From Shinella pollutisoli (GTDB lineage Bacteria > Pseudomonadota > Alphaproteobacteria > Rhizobiales > Rhizobiaceae): a DNA stretch of 64,000 nucleotides. The notes under the pieces were generated by a model that saw only the letters and a list, made by a program, of their open reading frames with translations, was not told the origin of the DNA and made no database searches. Each line of letters begins with the position of its first letter. Position 1 is the first letter of the stretch. Shown here piece by piece: positions 25,906 through 35,355 of this stretch. The position numbers and the translations under genes are program-made. The DNA is taken from contig NZ_JANFDG010000006.1 in NCBI RefSeq assembly GCF_024609765.1, forward strand, positions 153,087 through 217,086, read 5' to 3'.

Positions 25906-26022
25906 GGTCGCGCTGCCTGACTGGTCTACCTTCCTTCAACCCTTAGACCCTCGGGGTTAACAAAGGCTTGCCGACGGGCTGCAACCGGTTGTACCGGCCT
26001 GTTGCTGCGATATCTGGGTTGT

Positions 26023-26664
26023 CTAGGCCTTCCGCGTGTCGTCCTGCCCGCGGCCGCCCTCGAAGACGCGCAGATGCAGGACGCGGCCCATCTTCCGGCC
26101 GAGAAGGTCGGCCGCCGGCCGGACGCTCATGACCGAGGCGGGCATGGTCGCGTGCGGGTGGCGGCCGGGGACGCTGGCGGCGTCGATCGCCGAGACGGCG
26201 GACAGCGTCATGTGGCGGAAGGCCGACAGCGGCTGCGCCTGGCCGGGCAGGGGCGCGAAGGCGCCGATGATCCGGTCGGCGATCCTGCCCTTCGTGGCGA
26301 GCGGCAGCAGGACGATCTCGACGTCCGTCACCTCCAGCGCGCCGTCGACCGCCTCGACGAGGAGGACGGCCGGCGTGCGGTGGGCCATGACGTTCTCGCC
26401 GACGCGGGCGATGCGGTTGCGCTGGTCGGCGGGAAAGAGGGCGTCGAAGCGGCCGCCCTTCAGCTCGCGCCCGAACTGCGCGCAGAGCCGCGTTCCGGCA
26501 AGCCGGAAGCGCGGGTCGGAGGCGGCGCTGTGCTCCAGGATGAAGAGGTCCGGCAGGATGCGGGCGAGGTCGGCGGGCTCGATGTCGCTGCGCAGCGGCA
26601 CGGGGCGGCTGCCGCGCCGCCGCGTCCAGTATTCGTAAAGTGCCGTCGCCGCTTTCGTCTGCAT
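26023..26664 (-). CDS. PAS-domain (PAS_5-like) protein
   Basis: 213-residue cytoplasmic protein. Residues about 5-145 resemble the single-domain PAS proteins of rhizobia: ALYEYWTRRRGSRPVPLRSD, IEPADLARILPDLFILE, then FRLAGTRLCAQFGRELKGGR. No kinase, cyclase or DNA-binding domain is attached, so it may act by protein contact. The ATG at 26664 (MQTKAATALY) is preferred over an upstream GTG at 26700, though neither has an ideal Shine-Dalgarno. The remainder after about residue 150 is not recognised. Confidence 0.8.
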   Translation of the reverse strand: MQTKAATALYEYWTRRRGSRPVPLRSDIEPADLARILPDLFILEHSAASDPRFRLAGTRLCAQFGRELKGGRFDALFPADQRNRIARVGENVMAHRTPAVLLVEAVDGALEVTDVEIVLLPLATKGRIADRIIGAFAPLPGQAQPLSAFRHMTLSAVSAIDAASVPGRHPHATMPASVMSVRPAADLLGRKMGRVLHLRVFEGGRGQDDTRKA

Positions 26665-26942
26665 TCCGCTCGCCCATGCCTTTCCGTGCCATTCCGGCAC
26701 GAAATCGGCGCCGGAGAGGGTCTTTGCCGTTGGAGGAGCGAGTTTCGTGCCAGTTCCCCGTTAAGGTTAAGGATCGGTTTCGATTGTCCGCCGCGGCCCG
26801 CCGTGGCACAGGAAGGCGACCGTCCGAGAGGAACGGTTCAGCATAGTGACTGTGGTCCCGGGGATTGGGGGCACCGGCCGTCGGCGGAAGCTGCACGGCC
26901 TTTCTTTTCTTTGTATAAGCGCGATTCGTGTTTCTGGATTTG

Positions 26943-27692
26943 ATGGATCGGCCGATGAGCGACAGCGGGGCAAACGAGCGGGAGGGCCTGGAAACGGCCC
27001 GCAAATACGAGCCCGCCTTCAACCTGCCCGGCAGCCTCGTCGCGGTGCTGGGGCTGCTGACGCTCGTCCATGCCCTGCGCACCTACGTGCTGTCCGCCGC
27101 CGCCGACGAGTTCGTGCTGCTGCATTTCGCCTTCATTCCGGCGCGCTACACGATGCCCTTCGCCGGGCAGGACCTCGCCTGGCTGTGGAGCCCGGTCACC
27201 TATTCGCTGCTGCACGGAAGCTGGGAGCATCTCGTCTTCAACGCCTTCTGGATGGTCGCCTTCGGGGCGCCCGTCGTGCGCCGCATCGGCCCGCCGCGCT
27301 TCCTCGTCTTCTGGTGCCTCTCGGCCGCCGCCGCCGTCGCGCTCCATTCGGTCCTCCACTGGGGGGCGATGATCGTCGTCGTCGGGGCGTCGGGCGTCGT
27401 CTCCGGGCTGATGGGGGCGGCGGCCCGCTTCGTCTTTTCGCCGAGCGGGCGCATCAGCCGGCAGTTCGCCCATCTCAACCGGCGCCTGACGATCCGCGAG
27501 GCGCTGTCGAACCGTTCGGTGCTGGTCTTCTCTGGCATCTGGTTCCTCACCAACTTCCTGATCGGCTTCGGCCAGCTCTTCGGCCCGGTCGCCGACGGCG
27601 CCATCGCCTGGGAGGCGCATATCGGCGGCTTCCTGTTCGGCTTCCTCTGCTTCCCGCTGTTCGACGTCGCGGCCGAGGACCGGCGCGATTAA
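26943..27692 (+). CDS. Rhomboid-family intramembrane serine protease
   Basis: About 250 residues with six membrane helices. The catalytic serine is in VVGASGVVSGLMGAAARF and the catalytic histidine in AHIGGFLFGFLCFP. The supporting HGSWEHLVFNAFWMVAFG corresponds to the conserved helix-2 histidine and asparagine region. It should cleave single-pass membrane proteins; its substrate is unknown. Start candidates are GTG 26928, ATG 26943 and ATG 26955; I use 26943, without a decisive Shine-Dalgarno. Confidence 0.92.
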   Translation: MDRPMSDSGANEREGLETARKYEPAFNLPGSLVAVLGLLTLVHALRTYVLSAAADEFVLLHFAFIPARYTMPFAGQDLAWLWSPVTYSLLHGSWEHLVFNAFWMVAFGAPVVRRIGPPRFLVFWCLSAAAAVALHSVLHWGAMIVVVGASGVVSGLMGAAARFVFSPSGRISRQFAHLNRRLTIREALSNRSVLVFSGIWFLTNFLIGFGQLFGPVADGAIAWEAHIGGFLFGFLCFPLFDVAAEDRRD

Positions 27693-27879
27693 CGATAGTC
27701 GCCGGGCGGCCTTGCATTCGTCTTTTTCGTGGCGCACCATGCCCCTCGTCCCGGTTCGCACATGCCCGCCGGGGCGGCGGTCTCATTCTCCCGGAGGAAA
27801 GGGAGGCCGTCGATACGGCAGGGCATCCCTGCATGGGCTGTCCCGCCTCTCTGCGTCATGATGCACACGGGAGGTACGC

Positions 27880-28308
27880 ATGTATGTAAAGACGATACTG
27901 GATGAAAAAGGCCGCAACGTCGTCACCGGCGGCCCGCAGCTGACCGTCAGGCAGGCTGCCGTCTATCTTCACGAGAACCACATAGGCGCCATCGTTATCG
28001 TCGACCGTAACGACCGCATCGCCGGCATCGCGACCGAGCGCGACATCGTCGCCGCCGTCGCCAGAAACGGGGCGGAATGCCTCGACAAGCCGATCTCGTC
28101 CATCATGTGGGGCAATGTCCATCGCTGCAGCGAGGCCCAGACGGTCAACGAGCTGATGGAGATGATGAGCAACCTGCGCGCCCGCCACATCCCCGTCGAG
28201 AAGGACGGCCGCCTCGTCGGCATCGTCTCGATCGGCGACGTGGTCAAGTCGCACATCCGCGCGATCGAGCGGGAAGCGGACGCCATCAAGGCCTATATTA
28301 CCGGCTGA
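27880..28308 (+). CDS. CBS-domain pair protein
   Basis: 142-residue protein made of two CBS domains. The first (about 5-65) has VRQAAVYLHENHIGAIVIVD and GIATERDIVAAV; the second (about 75-135) has ELMEMMSNLRARHIPVEKDG and LVGIVSIGDVVKSHI. Such stand-alone pairs bind adenosine nucleotides and sense energy status or regulate partner enzymes. The partner is not evident. A perfect 11-base-pair hairpin follows, where it converges with the patatin gene. Confidence 0.93.
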   Translation: MYVKTILDEKGRNVVTGGPQLTVRQAAVYLHENHIGAIVIVDRNDRIAGIATERDIVAAVARNGAECLDKPISSIMWGNVHRCSEAQTVNELMEMMSNLRARHIPVEKDGRLVGIVSIGDVVKSHIRAIEREADAIKAYITG

Positions 28309-28327
28309 GCACAGTCCTTCGGGATTC

Positions 28328-28355
28328 GGGCGGAACGGCTCCCACCGTTCCGCCC
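28328..28355. terminator. Bidirectional terminator-like hairpin between convergent genes
   Basis: GGGCGGAACGG and CCGTTCCGCCC form a perfect 11-pair stem with a six-base loop (CTCCCA). It lies 20 bases after the CBS gene stop and about 57 bases beyond the patatin gene end. No strong T run follows. Confidence 0.7.
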
Positions 28356-28412
28356 GCGCCTGTTTCTATGCGATTGGGGACGGAAGGCCGGTTCCCGCTC
28401 CTGCCGGATCGC

Positions 28413-29381
28413 CTAGCGCAGGAGCACGACCTCCTGCATGCGCTGGATCTCGAAGATCCGCGCCTTGGCTTCCAGGTAGCCGCGATCGATGGCCTCGCCC
28501 GCGCGGTGGAACTCCGACAGGCCGATATCCGACAGCTTCGGATGCAGCGACAGGTCCGGCGGATCGCCGGCGAGCCTTGCGCGCGAGATGCGGTCCTGGA
28601 TGATGTTGAAGGACTGCACCATGACGCTGGTGAGGCCCAGCCTGGCGGCGCTGTCCTCCTGCCGGCTCTCCTCGATCTTCTGCGGGCTCGCGCTGTGCTT
28701 GATCACGGCGGAGCGGCCGTAGAGGTCGTAGTTGAGGTTGACGGCGACGACGAGCTGCTCCTCGTGCGCGCGGCAGACCGAGACCGGCACCGGATTGACC
28801 AGCGCGCCGTCGACCAGCGTGCGGTTGTTGCAGCGGATCGGTTCGAAGATGCCCGGCAGGGCATAGGAGGCGCGGATCGCGGTTATCAGCGCGCCGCTGT
28901 TGATCCAGACCTCGTGGCCGCTGTTGACCTCGGTCGCCACCGCGACGAAGGGGCGGTCGAGCTCCTCGATCGACAGGTTCTCCAGATGCTCCTGCATGCG
29001 CTTCGTCAGCCGCATGCCGCCGAACAGGCCGGAGCCGCGGATGGTGAAATCGAGGAGGCTGGCGATCCGCCGCATGGTGAGCGAGCGGGCGAAGGTCTCC
29101 AGCTCGTCGAGCTTTCCCGCGAGGTAGCAGCCGCCGACCAGCGCGCCGATGGAGGTGCCGGCGATCATGCTGACCTCGATGCCTTCCTCTTCGAGCGCGC
29201 GCAGGACGCCGATATGGGCCCAGCCGCGGGCGGCACCCCCGCCGAGCGCGAGCGCGATCTTCGCCTTGCGCGGCGGTTGCGGGGTAGGGGCGGGAATGTG
29301 GGACATGTCGTTCATGGAAGGGCCGCCGGGGTCGGATGCATCCGCCGTTACGAGACTACGATTGAAATTCCAGTTCAGCAT
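28413..29381 (-). CDS. Patatin-like phospholipase, RssA type
   Basis: 322-residue lipid acyl hydrolase-like protein. The oxyanion glycines are in LALGGGAARGWAHIGV, the nucleophile in MIAGTSIGALVGGCY (GxSxG) and the catalytic aspartate in LVDGALVNPVP (DGA). All elements of the Ser-Asp dyad are present. There is no signal peptide, so it is probably cytoplasmic or peripheral to the membrane. The start at 29381 follows GGAGG with good spacing. Natural lipid targets are unknown. Confidence 0.92.
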   Translation of the reverse strand: MLNWNFNRSLVTADASDPGGPSMNDMSHIPAPTPQPPRKAKIALALGGGAARGWAHIGVLRALEEEGIEVSMIAGTSIGALVGGCYLAGKLDELETFARSLTMRRIASLLDFTIRGSGLFGGMRLTKRMQEHLENLSIEELDRPFVAVATEVNSGHEVWINSGALITAIRASYALPGIFEPIRCNNRTLVDGALVNPVPVSVCRAHEEQLVVAVNLNYDLYGRSAVIKHSASPQKIEESRQEDSAARLGLTSVMVQSFNIIQDRISRARLAGDPPDLSLHPKLSDIGLSEFHRAGEAIDRGYLEAKARIFEIQRMQEVVLLR

Positions 29382-29731
29382 GCCGGACCTCCGTCGAAAA
29401 GAGGAATTCGCATCGCGACAAACGGTTCCTCCTCCGCCTTCCTGCCGGGATGATAACCCGGACGAAGGACCGCGGGGATGACCGGGGGAACAGCGTCGAC
29501 GCGCATGGCGCGGCGGTCCGGTGCGTCTTTCCGTCGGAGAAGGGCAGGCGCCCGCGGGATCGTTTCCCCTTCCGGGGCGGTGCCTGAACCGGTCGTGACG
29601 CACGAGAGCGATGGGGTTCCATGTCCTGATCCGCACGGCAGGGAAAGCTCTGCCATGCGGCCATTAGGCGCGCCCACCCGTTGCGATTTGATGAATCCGT
29701 GCCGAAATCGGACGGATCGGCCTCGGCAGGG
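29382..29731. other. 350 bp without a recognised gene
   Basis: Lies upstream of the patatin gene and downstream of hisI, both on the minus strand. Short open frames exist on both strands, but none has a plausible ribosome site plus coding pattern. Nothing resembling a repeat or RNA gene was seen. Confidence 0.4.
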
Positions 29732-30184
29732 TTAAGATTTGCCGTAGATCTCGGCCGGATCGAACTGCGGCGCCGCACCGGTGATGGTAAGCCGCGCGCC
29801 CTCGGGGGCCACCGAGACCGTGCGGTAGAAGCAGGAGCGGCGGCCGGTGTGGCAGGTGGCGTCGTGGCCGGCGACGGAGACCTTCAGCCAGACGGCGTCC
29901 TGGTCGCAGTCCGTGCGCAGCTCCTCGACCGTCTGGAGGTTGCCGGAGGTCTCGCCCTTCTTCCACAGCGCCCTGCGCGAGCGGCTCCAGTAATGGGCGA
30001 TGCCGGTCTCGATGGTGAGCGCCAGCGCCTCGGCGTTCATGTGCGCGACCATCAGCAGCTCGCCGTCCTTCGCGTCCGTCACGACGGCCGTCACCAGGCC
30101 GTCGGCGTCGAAGCGCGGCGTGAAGGCCGCGCCCGTTTCCAGTTCGCTCTTGTCCTGCGGCGGGGGAGGAAAGGTGATCGGCAT
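29732..30184 (-). CDS. hisI: Phosphoribosyl-AMP cyclohydrolase
   Basis: Third step of histidine biosynthesis, opening the purine ring of phosphoribosyl-AMP. The product is 150 aa, the size of stand-alone HisI; no HisE domain is fused. Signatures include [34 protein letters not shown] and the metal-binding [10 protein letters not shown] plus [10 protein letters not shown]. The start at 30184 (MPITFP) is preferred over one 15 bases earlier. It follows folE with a 33 bp gap; other his genes are elsewhere. Confidence 0.96.
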   Translation of the reverse strand: MPITFPPPPQDKSELETGAAFTPRFDADGLVTAVVTDAKDGELLMVAHMNAEALALTIETGIAHYWSRSRRALWKKGETSGNLQTVEELRTDCDQDAVWLKVSVAGHDATCHTGRRSCFYRTVSVAPEGARLTITGAAPQFDPAEIYGKS

Positions 30185-30217
30185 GGCGCTCGGCTCCACT
30201 GCCGGAGCCGCTTCGGC

Positions 30218-30829
30218 CTAGCTCCGGATCATCGTCATGAACCGCACCTGCTCGGCCGGCTCGGTCTTGAAGGCACCGGTAAAGGTGGTGGTGAGCGTTG
30301 TCGAGCCCTGTTTCTGGATTCCGCGCATCGCCATGCACATGTGCTCGGCCTCGATCATCACGGCGACGCCGCGCGGGTTCAGCGTCTCGTCAATGGCCTT
30401 CGCGATCTGCGCCGTCATCGTCTCCTGCGTCTGCAGGCGGCGGCCGAAGATCTCCACGACGCGGGCGATCTTCGAAAGCCCCAGAACCCGGCCGTTCGGC
30501 AGATAGGCGACATGCGCCTTGCCGATGATCGGCACCATGTGGTGCTCGCAGTGGGAGAAGAAGGGGATGTCCTTCACCAGCACCATGTCGTCATAGCCGG
30601 CCACCTCCTCGAAGGTGCGGCCGAGCACGTCCTCGGCGGCGAGGTCATAGCCGGAGAAGAGCTCGCGATAGGCCTTGGCGACGCGGGCCGGCGTGTCGAG
30701 CAGCCCCTCGCGCGACGGGTCGTCGCCCGCCCAGCGCAGGAGCACGCGCACGGCGTCTTCCGCCTCCTTCTGCGTGGGGCGGCGGGATTCGTCGTCGAGG
30801 CGCGGAAAATTCGTGACTATGGCGTCCAT
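30218..30829 (-). CDS. folE: GTP cyclohydrolase I (type IA)
   Basis: Converts GTP to dihydroneopterin triphosphate, the first step of tetrahydrofolate biosynthesis, which also feeds GcvT. The 203-residue product has [20 protein letters not shown] with zinc-binding cysteine and histidine, IYLPNGR-like [20 protein letters not shown], the [14 protein letters not shown] segment and the second zinc cysteine in [10 protein letters not shown]. All ligands are present. It is probably co-transcribed with hisI. Confidence 0.97.
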   Translation of the reverse strand: MDAIVTNFPRLDDESRRPTQKEAEDAVRVLLRWAGDDPSREGLLDTPARVAKAYRELFSGYDLAAEDVLGRTFEEVAGYDDMVLVKDIPFFSHCEHHMVPIIGKAHVAYLPNGRVLGLSKIARVVEIFGRRLQTQETMTAQIAKAIDETLNPRGVAVMIEAEHMCMAMRGIQKQGSTTLTTTFTGAFKTEPAEQVRFMTMIRS

Positions 30830-31159
30830 GGACCCATTGACCTCTCTGCAGGTTACCAGACGTGCTTATCGGACTCGCCACTGGCCATTCGCCTAACCCT
30901 GCAGGCTTGGGTTCCGTTGGCGGGCTCCGGGGCTTTCGGGTCTCGGCGTCTCAGTGCACTCGACCTTCCGGCACGGTTTCCCAAACAACAGGTGGCGTCC
31001 CGCATTGCAAAACGCTCACCCCAACACGAGTTATCATATAGTATGGGCCGAGGGCAGCGAAAGAGGTTCAAGGCGACACCGTATGCTTTTTTCCCGACGA
31101 GGCCGGAATAATCTCTCCGGATCATTGAAGATTCCGCAAAAATCGCGGATCACGGAGCC
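30830..31159. other. 330 bp divergent intergenic region
   Basis: Separates folE (minus) from the NifU-like gene (plus). It includes an AT-richer stretch near 31020-31140 (TTATCATATAGTATGG, AATAATCTCTCCGG) that could hold promoters. No convincing coding frame was identified and no known RNA motif was recognised. Two 8-base CTGCAGGTT/CCTGCAGG-like words near 30848 and 30900 are not enough to call an element. Confidence 0.4.
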
Positions 31160-31606
31160 ATGATGGACGATATCTACAACAGCCGCATCCTCGACTTCGC
31201 CGGCAACATCCCGCTGATCGGCGAGCTTGCCGACGCCGACGCCGTGGCGAGCGCGCATTCCAAGCTCTGCGGCTCGCGGGTCAAGGTGTGGCTGAAGCTC
31301 GACGGCGACGTCGTCAGCGATTTCTCCCACGAGGTGAAGGCCTGCGCGCTCGGCCAGGCCTCCTCCTCGATCATGGCGCGCGCCGTCGTCGGCGCGACGG
31401 TCGCGGAGGTGCGCCGGGCGCGCGAGGACATGCTCGCCATGCTGAAGGCCGACGGCGAGGGGCCGACGGGACGATTCGCCGACATGCGCTTCCTGAAGCC
31501 CGTCAGGGACTACAAGGCCCGCCATGCCTCCACCATGCTCACCTTCGACGCGGTGGTGGACGCCATCGGCCAGATCGAGGCGCGGCGGCTGGAGAAGACC
31601 GGGTGA
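31160..31606 (+). CDS. Iron-sulfur cluster scaffold-like protein (SufU/NifU N-terminal fold)
   Basis: 148-residue member of the NifU-N/IscU-like fold. Two expected ligand cysteines are visible: SKLCGSRVKVWL near residue 37 and VKACALGQASSSIMARAVVG near residue 62. The third cysteine, normally near the C-terminal helix, is replaced in DYKARHASTMLTFDAV, leaving only His/Arg there. Such variants are widespread in Alphaproteobacteria, and scaffold activity is doubtful. It lies ten bases upstream of yidD. The first of two adjacent ATGs is used, seven bases after CGGAG. Confidence 0.85.
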   Translation: MMDDIYNSRILDFAGNIPLIGELADADAVASAHSKLCGSRVKVWLKLDGDVVSDFSHEVKACALGQASSSIMARAVVGATVAEVRRAREDMLAMLKADGEGPTGRFADMRFLKPVRDYKARHASTMLTFDAVVDAIGQIEARRLEKTG

Positions 31607-31615
31607 GGGCGGATC

Positions 31616-31975
31616 ATGTGCAGCGCGCCTGAGGCCCGGTTGCGCTACAGGGGCCGCAACTGGCGCGGTCCCTTCCGCAAGACGCCGGGGCGGCTTCTCG
31701 GCATGGGCCTCATCCGCCTCTACCAGCTCACGCTCTCCGGCTTCGTCGGCCATTCCTGCCGGCATCTGCCGACCTGCTCGGAATACGGCTACGAGGCCGT
31801 CGCCCGGCACGGTCTCTGGCGCGGCGGCTTCATGACGCTCTTCCGCGTCGCCCGCTGCGGCCCCGGCGGCACGCACGGCCTGGATCCCGTGCCGGAACGG
31901 CTCGACGCGCGCTTCGCCTGGTGGGCGCCGTGGCGGCTGTGGCGCCTGCCGAAGGCGGGCGCGGGCGAGGAGTGA
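31616..31975 (+). CDS. yidD: Membrane protein insertion efficiency factor YidD
   Basis: 119-residue peripheral inner-membrane protein that assists YidC insertion. Core motifs are present: LIRLYQLTLSGFVGHSCRHL, PTCSEYGYEAVARHGLWRGG and RCGPGGTHGLDPVPE. The N- and C-termini extend beyond the small enterobacterial protein, as is common in rhizobia. It is closely spaced with the NifU-like gene and would normally be followed by thrS in relatives; here an AT-rich gene intervenes. Confidence 0.95.
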   Translation: MCSAPEARLRYRGRNWRGPFRKTPGRLLGMGLIRLYQLTLSGFVGHSCRHLPTCSEYGYEAVARHGLWRGGFMTLFRVARCGPGGTHGLDPVPERLDARFAWWAPWRLWRLPKAGAGEE

Positions 31976-32047
31976 GGCAATGGCGAGGCATTGGCTGCTG
32001 AAATATGTATGCTCCATCTTTTACTATTTTTTATTGAGATAGTTGCA

Positions 32048-32893
32048 ATGCCTAATCTTTATAAATTTGTTAAAAGTATAGATGCTGTTAGAAATCTAAT
32101 CTGTGGAAGACTGAGATTTTCTACAATTTCAGAATTAAATGACCCTTGTGAATTATTAGATGAAATAAATAGGGATCTTGTTATTGAATCGCTTAAAAGG
32201 ATTAGGAAGAGTGGATATAGTGACTACGAATATTCATGGCTACAAAAGCAGGCAGCAATACTTTATGCTCTAGCTCCAGATAAGCAGGCTATCCCGTTAC
32301 CCGTCTCCGCGCAGGATGCTCATCGCCAAATTATGTCATCATTTTACGATAATATTGATCGGATGGCTCAACTCCAACGTGACGCAGTTCTTGAGATACG
32401 AAAAATCAGCGGCATACTAAGTTTGTCTTTGCGATACGACAGCCTCCCAATGTGGGCGCACTATGCAGATAATGCTCGCGGTTTTGTTGTTATTTTTAAG
32501 GATCTTGAAGATTTCTTCTCCGGCGATGAAACAGGCGTTCTAGATGAGGTCAAGCCCGTTATATACTCTAACGTATTTCGTGGAATGACATTTGATCCCA
32601 GCAGTCAAAATGAATTGTTTTTCTGGAAGCACGCAGATTGGGCATATGAGCAGGAAGTTCGCGTAGTATCTTCTCTGAAAAAATGTAATTTTAGTGAAAT
32701 TAATGGAAATAATATGTTTATTAGGTCCATTGATAAAAAATATATATCTGGAATTATACTTGGATGGAATATCGATAAATCAATAAGATCTATTGCTTAC
32801 AGCCTAATTTCCGATGCAGGTCGCCCTATCGAGATTTTCCAAGCTCGTTTGGATAAAGTAACTGTCGTTATTGATAAATTGGATTTGACATAG
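32048..32893 (+). CDS. DUF2971 protein in an AT-rich, probably transferred island
   Basis: 281-residue protein with DUF2971 landmarks: MPNLYKFVKSIDAVRNLICG, LRFSTISELNDPCELLDE, LPMWAHYADNARGFVVIF, WKHADWAYEQEVRVVSS. Family members are patchy, often found in defence or mobile islands, and have no proven activity. Base composition is far lower in GC than the whole surrounding window, with AT-ending codons throughout, a clear sign of foreign origin. An upstream in-frame ATG at 31991 would add 19 hydrophobic residues, but the ATG at 32048 matches the family N-terminus. No integrase or IS flanks it. Confidence 0.88.
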   Translation: MPNLYKFVKSIDAVRNLICGRLRFSTISELNDPCELLDEINRDLVIESLKRIRKSGYSDYEYSWLQKQAAILYALAPDKQAIPLPVSAQDAHRQIMSSFYDNIDRMAQLQRDAVLEIRKISGILSLSLRYDSLPMWAHYADNARGFVVIFKDLEDFFSGDETGVLDEVKPVIYSNVFRGMTFDPSSQNELFFWKHADWAYEQEVRVVSSLKKCNFSEINGNNMFIRSIDKKYISGIILGWNIDKSIRSIAYSLISDAGRPIEIFQARLDKVTVVIDKLDLT

Positions 32894-33049
32894 ATACTTA
32901 GTGTCTTTCCTTCATTTATAGCGCCAACTGCTTGCCTCTTCCAATCGTCTGGTTTTCCTCGTATACCGCCCGACGCACGCGCCGGTCTTTCCGGCCTTAC
33001 CCTCGCATACCACCCGCATTCGTTGGCGGGACTGGATAGGAGATCCTCG

Positions 33050-35020
33050 ATGTCTGCACCCGTTTCCCTGACTTTCCCCGACGGTTCCGTCCGCGATTAC
33101 CCCGCGGGCTCGACCGGCCGCGACGTGGCCGAGGCGATTTCCAAGTCGCTCGCCAAGAAGGCGGTCGCGGTCGCGCTCGACGGGACCCTGCGCGACCTCT
33201 CCGATCCCGTCACCGACGGGCGGATCGAGATCGTCACCCGCGACGACGACCGCGCGCTGGAGCTGATCCGCCACGACGCCGCCCACGTGATGGCGGAGGC
33301 CGTGCAGGAGCTCTGGCCGGGTACGCAGGTGACGATCGGGCCGGTCATCGACAACGGCTTCTACTACGACTTCGCCAAGGACGAGCCCTTCACGCCCGAC
33401 GACCTGCCGAAGATCGAGAAGCGCATGAAGGAGATCATCCAGCGCAACAAGCCCTTCACCAAGGAGGTCTGGTCGCGCGACAAGGCGAAGGAGGTCTTCG
33501 CCTCGAAGGGCGAGAAGTACAAGGTCGAGCTGGTCGATGCGATCCCCGAGGGGCAGGACCTGAAGATCTACTACCAGGGCGACTGGTTCGACCTGTGTCG
33601 CGGGCCGCACATGGCCGCGACCGGCCAGATCGGCACGGCCTTCAAGCTGATGAAGGTCGCGGGCGCCTATTGGCGCGGCGATTCGAACAACCCGATGCTG
33701 ACGCGCATCTACGGCACCGCCTGGCGCACGCAGGATGAGCTCGACACCTATCTCAACATCCTCGCCGAGGCGGAGAAGCGCGACCACCGCCGGCTCGGCC
33801 GCGAGATGGACCTCTTCCACTTCCAGGAGGAAGGGCCGGGCGTCGTCTTCTGGCACGGCAAGGGCTGGCGCATGTTCCAGACGCTCGTCGCCTATATGCG
33901 CCGCCGTCTCGCCGGCACCTACGAGGAGGTGAACGCGCCGCAAGTGCTCGACAAGTCGCTCTGGGAGACCTCCGGACACTGGGGCTGGTACCGCGACAAC
34001 ATGTTCAAGGTGACGGTCGCCGGCGACGAGACGGACGACGAGCGCGTCTTCGCGCTGAAGCCGATGAACTGCCCGGGGCATGTGCAGATCTTCAAGCACG
34101 GCTTGAAATCCTACCGCGAACTGCCTGTCCGGCTTGCGGAATTCGGCAACGTGCATCGCTATGAGCCCTCCGGCGCGCTGCACGGGCTGATGCGCGTGCG
34201 CGGCTTCACGCAGGACGATGCGCACGTCTTCTGCACCGACGAGCAGATGGCGGCCGAATGCCTGCGCATCAACGACCTGATCCTCTCGGTCTACAAGGAT
34301 TTCGGCTTCGACGAGATCACCATCAAGCTTTCGACCCGGCCGGAAAAGCGCGTCGGCTCCGACGCGTTGTGGGATCGCGCCGAGAGCGTGATGAAGGAGG
34401 TGCTGGGGACCATCCAGCAGCAGTCGAACAACATCAAGACCGGCATCCTGCCGGGCGAGGGCGCGTTCTACGGGCCGAAGTTCGAGTATACGCTGAAGGA
34501 CGCGATCGGCCGCGAATGGCAGTGCGGCACGACGCAGGTCGACTTCAACCTGCCGGAACGCTTCGGCGCCTTCTACATCGACCAGGCGTCGGAAAAGCGC
34601 CAGCCGGTGATGATCCACCGCGCCATCTGCGGCTCGATGGAGCGTTTCCTCGGCATCCTGATCGAGAACTTCGCCGGCCACATGCCGCTGTGGATCTCGC
34701 CGCTGCAGGTGGTCGTCGCGACGATCACCTCGGAGGCGGACGACTATGCGCGCGAGGTGGCGGAGAAGCTGCGCGACGCCGGCATGACGGTGGAGACCGA
34801 TCTTCGCAACGAGAAGATCAACTACAAGGTCCGCGAGCATTCCGTGACCAAGGTGCCGGTCATCATCGTCTGCGGCAAGCGGGAGGCGGAGGAGCGCTCC
34901 GTCAACATCCGCCGCCTCGGCTCGCAGAACCAGACGGCGATGTCGCTCGACGAGGCGATCGCCTCGCTCTCGTTCGAAGCGATGCCGCCGGACCTGAAGC
35001 GCAAGGCCGGCAAGGCCTGA
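33050..35020 (+). CDS. thrS: Threonyl-tRNA synthetase
   Basis: Charges tRNA-Thr. The 656-residue product has an N-terminal TGS domain (residues 1-62), the editing domain with [16 protein letters not shown] (HxxxH) and a class II catalytic core. Zinc ligand Cys341 is in [13 protein letters not shown], with motif 2 in [20 protein letters not shown] and motif 3 in [19 protein letters not shown]-terminal anticodon-binding domain follows. The ATG at 33050 has GGAG ten bases upstream. The insertion at 32048 separates it from yidD. Confidence 0.97.
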   Translation: MSAPVSLTFPDGSVRDYPAGSTGRDVAEAISKSLAKKAVAVALDGTLRDLSDPVTDGRIEIVTRDDDRALELIRHDAAHVMAEAVQELWPGTQVTIGPVIDNGFYYDFAKDEPFTPDDLPKIEKRMKEIIQRNKPFTKEVWSRDKAKEVFASKGEKYKVELVDAIPEGQDLKIYYQGDWFDLCRGPHMAATGQIGTAFKLMKVAGAYWRGDSNNPMLTRIYGTAWRTQDELDTYLNILAEAEKRDHRRLGREMDLFHFQEEGPGVVFWHGKGWRMFQTLVAYMRRRLAGTYEEVNAPQVLDKSLWETSGHWGWYRDNMFKVTVAGDETDDERVFALKPMNCPGHVQIFKHGLKSYRELPVRLAEFGNVHRYEPSGALHGLMRVRGFTQDDAHVFCTDEQMAAECLRINDLILSVYKDFGFDEITIKLSTRPEKRVGSDALWDRAESVMKEVLGTIQQQSNNIKTGILPGEGAFYGPKFEYTLKDAIGREWQCGTTQVDFNLPERFGAFYIDQASEKRQPVMIHRAICGSMERFLGILIENFAGHMPLWISPLQVVVATITSEADDYAREVAEKLRDAGMTVETDLRNEKINYKVREHSVTKVPVIIVCGKREAEERSVNIRRLGSQNQTAMSLDEAIASLSFEAMPPDLKRKAGKA

Positions 35021-35355
35021 CGGGCGCCGAGCCAGGCGGGCCCCCTCGTGGTCCGTCCGGCGATGCGCTACAAGACGCAGGTTCGGGGAAGCAGCAGGCG
35101 CCGCGCCGGCCGGCGCGACCGGTGAGGATGAGCCGCACCGGCCGCGGCAGAGACTCTGTTCCCCAACACGCGCGATCGCTATGCGGTGGAAGCCATTCAG
35201 CATCACGCTGACGATACGGAAAACCCGCACGAGCTGGCAGGCAAGCGTGCGGGTCCTATTCCGTAAGTAGGCGAAACGAGATCAGGGGTTCGTGCCCTTG
35301 GTCTCACTCCAGCATTATAGGTCTCTCGGCTGGCCTCTTCAATCCATCGCCGCCC
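35021..35355. other. 335 bp between thrS and hspQ, with a hairpin
   Basis: No gene recognised. A 9-pair stem, ACCCGCACG (35223-35231) with CGTGCGGGT (35246-35254) and a 14-base loop, may be the thrS 3' end, but no T run follows. A second GC-rich inverted stretch occurs near 35100-35125. The region could hold a small RNA. Confidence 0.4.

Noticed and set aside
30954..31163. A 69-codon frame between folE and the NifU-like gene
   Set aside because: No ribosome site, no recognisable domain and odd composition; more likely regulatory DNA.
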